A stretch of DNA of 6,569 nt from DASPKW01 sp038244055 (GTDB lineage: Bacteria; Planctomycetota; Phycisphaerae; Tepidisphaerales; Tepidisphaeraceae): positions 1 to 6,569 of the forward strand of contig JBBRTW010000415.1 in the NCBI GenBank assembly GCA_038244055.1, read 5' to 3'. Below, one piece after another: positions 4,893 to 6,569 of this stretch. Position 1 is the first letter of the stretch. Every line of letters begins with the position of its first letter. Both the position numbers and the translations under genes were made by a program. Under the pieces are notes generated by a model. That model worked only from the letters and a program-made list of their open reading frames with translations. It ran no database searches and was not told where the DNA came from.

Positions 4893-5426
4893 TCACTTCT
4901 TCGCAGGCTCGATGTCGGCGTTGGAGATGTCGGCATCTAGGCCGGTGCCGCCTTCGCGGCCATCAGCGCCGTAGCAGATGATGTCGAAGCCGCCGTTTCG
5001 GCCGGGGGAAAGATACTGGTAGGGATGGCCCCACGGATCGAGTGGAATCTTGGGAAGGAATTTTTCGGTGACGACGATCTGCAGGCCTTCCTGATTCGAG
5101 GGATAGCGGCCCTTGTCGAGGAAAAACGCATTGACCCCCCCGCCGAGCGTGGAAATGTCGGCCTTGGCGGCATTCACCTTGGCCTTGCCCATGAATGTGG
5201 GAATCGTGTAGCTGACCAGCCCGGCGAGCAGGCCGATGATGACCACGACGATCATGATCTCGACGAGCGAGAAGGCTTTTCTGAAAGATGAAGGATGAAG
5301 GATGAAGGATGAATGGGGGGGAAATGCTGAATGATGAATGATGAATGATGAATGCGGAAGCACCGGCTCTGCTGCCGCATGGCTCTTCTTCTTCGTGCCT
5401 TCGTGCTTTCGTGGTTCCATTCGCAT
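4893..5426 (-). CDS. gspG: Type II secretion system major pseudopilin GspG
   Basis: GspG polymerises into the pseudopilus that pushes substrates through the secretin. The core is SFRKA|FSLVEIMIVVVIIGLLAG (Ala -1, Phe +1, Glu +5), then KAKVNAAKADISTLGGGVNAF, GRYPSNQEGLQ, LPKIPLDPWGHPYQYLSPG and GADGREGGTGLDADISN. The last motif is the conserved GspG calcium-binding loop. The mature part is 126 residues, close to the family norm. The start is uncertain. The nearest in-frame ATGs are at 5426 and 5420, just after the gspF stop, leaving a leader of about 50 residues made entirely of translated repeats. A GTG at 5363 would leave about 30 residues. No ATG, GTG or TTG lies closer to the core, and an ATG at 5483 would overlap gspF by 53 bp. 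No Shine-Dalgarno sequence is evident at any of these. Family assignment is very strong. Confidence 0.92.
   Translation of the reverse strand: MRMEPRKHEGTKKKSHAAAEPVLPHSSFIIHHSAFPPHSSFILHPSSFRKAFSLVEIMIVVVIIGLLAGLVSYTIPTFMGKAKVNAAKADISTLGGGVNAFFLDKGRYPSNQEGLQIVVTEKFLPKIPLDPWGHPYQYLSPGRNGGFDIICYGADGREGGTGLDADISNADIEPAKK
5287..5354. repeat. Two adjacent heptanucleotide arrays in the gspG leader region
   Basis: Two arrays of four 7-bp units lie 12 bp apart. Units at 5287-5314 are GATGAAG three times then GATGAAT, the family also at 4803. Units at 5327-5354 are CTGAATG then ATGAATG three times, the family also at 3125. Both are read in the GspG frame, giving SSFILHPSS and HSSFIIHHSAF just before the prepilin core. 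The two unit types differ by only two bases and are probably related. Confidence 0.85.
5385..5418. repeat. ACGAAGGC-type dispersed repeat after the gspF stop
   Basis: On the minus strand this stretch is built from near-identical short units (CACGAAAG, CACGAAGG, CACGAAGA) and translates as EPRKHEGTKKK from the gspG candidate start at 5420. I recognise it from memory as another short intergenic repeat seen in the same kind of genomes as the heptads and palindromes. With only one copy in the window the family status is an inference. Confidence 0.5.
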
Positions 5427-5430
5427 TTTT

Positions 5431-6569
5431 TCACTGGATCGCATTGCCAGCCTCCAGTATCGGCAAAACAGTCGCCAGCACAATGAAAAGGACGATCAGG
5501 GCCAGGACGACAATCAGCAAGGGTTCGAGGACGGCGGTCAGGCGCTGGGCGGACTGGTGTACCTGTTGATCATAGGTCTCGGCCAGGCGGTCGAGCATTT
5601 CTTCGAGTTTTCCGGATTGCTGGCCGATGGCGAAGACCTGCACCACCATCGGCGGAAACGCGCCGGTGCGCTCGATGGCCAGCCCGATATCGCCGCCGGC
5701 CGTGATGGCGGTTTCGCAGGCGATCAGCGCCTCGCGGAGGATGAGATTGTCGGTGGTGCGCTGGGCGATCTGGATGGCGCGGATGAAAACGATGCCGCTC
5801 TTGAGGAGCGTGCCGACGACGACACAGATGCGGACGATGGCCTGCTTGCGGGCGAGATCGCCGATGAGGGGAAGTTTGAGGATCAAACGATGCCAGGCGA
5901 GTTTGCCGCGACGCGTGCGCACGAGCGCGCCCAGGGCGATGAAAACCCCCACCGCCCCGGCCGCCAGAAGCCACCACCAGGAGACGAGAAAATCGCTGAA
6001 CGATTTGACGATGCGGGTGGGGAGCGGAAGCTCCTGCCCCTGCTCGATCAGCGGCTGAAGAATCTTGGGGACGACGAAGGTCATCAGGAAGATCGTGGAG
6101 ATCAGCGCGAGGACCAGGACGATGGCCGGGTAGATGAGCGCCGTGCCCACCCGCCCACGAAGCTGCTCGGAGCGCTCGCGAAACTCGGCCAGTCTTTGCA
6201 GCGACGAATCGAGCGTCCCCGAATCCTCGCCGACTTCGGCGATGCGGAGGGAAAGCTCGTCGAACACGCCGGGATGATCGCCCATCGCGGCCGCCAGCGA
6301 TGCCCCGCCGGCGACGCGATCGCGCAGTAGGAGCAGGACGGTATGAAATCGCCCCTTGTGCTGGCGCGCGAGTGTTTCGAGGGCTTCGAGGAGCGGGACG
6401 CCGACGGAAAGGAGCGTGGACATTTCGCGGGCGAAGACCGTGGCCTGGCGGCGGAGGGAACGCGAGCCGCGCGGGCGGCGGGGCGATCGGCCCGGAATGC
6501 GGCCGCGCGCAGGCTGATCCGCATCGGCCGGTTGGACGTCACGGACGACCAGCCCGCGCTGGCGCAGCA
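5431..6569 (-). CDS. gspF: Type II secretion system inner-membrane platform protein GspF, 5' end cut off
   Basis: The frame is open from the right edge of the window to the TGA at 5431, giving 378 visible residues. The start, probably about 25 residues upstream, lies outside. GspF is the polytopic platform protein between the ATPase GspE and the pseudopilins. Visible from residue 1: LRQRGLVVRDVQPAD, the end of the N-terminal region; then the first T2SSF domain (VFAREMSTLLSVGVPLLEAL to VGEDSGTLDSSLQRLAEF, about 43-130), membrane segments at about 145-168 and 193-216, the second T2SSF domain (about 228-340, with LLKSGIVFIRAI and IGQQSGKLEEMLD, the internal duplicate of the first), and a third segment at about 346-370. 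The ATG at 6423 is internal to the first domain and is not the true start. PilC of type IV pili is homologous; the following gspG-K genes favour GspF. gspG begins within a few bases of its stop. Confidence 0.95.
   Translation of the reverse strand, partial: LRQRGLVVRDVQPADADQPARGRIPGRSPRRPRGSRSLRRQATVFAREMSTLLSVGVPLLEALETLARQHKGRFHTVLLLLRDRVAGGASLAAAMGDHPGVFDELSLRIAEVGEDSGTLDSSLQRLAEFRERSEQLRGRVGTALIYPAIVLVLALISTIFLMTFVVPKILQPLIEQGQELPLPTRIVKSFSDFLVSWWWLLAAGAVGVFIALGALVRTRRGKLAWHRLILKLPLIGDLARKQAIVRICVVVGTLLKSGIVFIRAIQIAQRTTDNLILREALIACETAITAGGDIGLAIERTGAFPPMVVQVFAIGQQSGKLEEMLDRLAETYDQQVHQSAQRLTAVLEPLLIVVLALIVLFIVLATVLPILEAGNAIQ

Noticed and set aside
5287..5354. Possible CRISPR array or minisatellite
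   Set aside because: Units are 7 bp with no spacers and are shared with other gene starts, so they are heptad repeats, not CRISPR repeats.
5427..5483. gspG start at the ATG at 5483
   Set aside because: It would overlap gspF by 53 bp and add residues unrelated to a prepilin leader; the ATGs just after the gspF stop are simpler.
5338..6330. Plus-strand frame of 330 codons opposite gspF
   Set aside because: Its acidic, Asp/Glu/Gln-rich translation is what the reverse complement of a high-GC gene gives; gspF on the minus strand has T2SSF domains and membrane segments.

Overview
The window is the middle of a type II secretion (general secretory pathway, Gsp) operon, read entirely from the minus strand. 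In transcription order (right to left) it holds gspF (5' end cut by the window edge), gspG, gspH, gspI, gspJ, gspK, a gene for a one-membrane-segment GspC/PilP-like protein, and gspL (3' end cut by the other edge). The genes are tightly packed: I/J and J/K share ATGA stop-start overlaps and H/I overlap by 59 bp. No promoter, RNA gene, IS element or CRISPR array is visible, and the long plus-strand ORFs are antisense shadows of these genes.

How they work together: GspF is the inner-membrane platform that couples the cytoplasmic ATPase (GspE, not in the window) to pseudopilus assembly. GspG is the major pseudopilin, and GspH, I, J and K form the rest of the pseudopilus, with I-J-K as the tip in characterised systems. 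GspL links the ATPase to the platform. The GspC/PilP-like protein is the likely link to the outer-membrane secretin. GspE, GspM, the secretin GspD and the prepilin peptidase GspO are not in the window.

Organism: high GC, mostly weak or absent Shine-Dalgarno sequences, alanine before the prepilin cleavage site, and several short intergenic repeat families. The palindromic repeat around GGGCGGGACGCCC reads 'TGVSPV/GETPV' in translation, the ATCCTTC/ATTCATC heptads read 'SSFILHPSSF/FIIHHSAF', the ACGAAGGC-type repeat reads 'KHEGTKK', and a CCCTCACC repeat reads 'PHPLPLPS'. I associate this set with Planctomycetes and other PVC-group genomes. That assignment is from memory and inference, not a search.

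The T2SS genes are ordinary. The notable feature is how repeats populate the operon: five of the seven gene junctions carry repeat DNA, and in four of the five pseudopilin genes (G, H, J, K) the repeat DNA is read as the N-terminal leader just before the prepilin cleavage site. The clearest case is a 141-bp REPIN-like element (two inverted hairpins with 16-bp perfect terminal inverted repeats) in frame at the start of gspJ. I see no wholly new enzymatic or defence system here.
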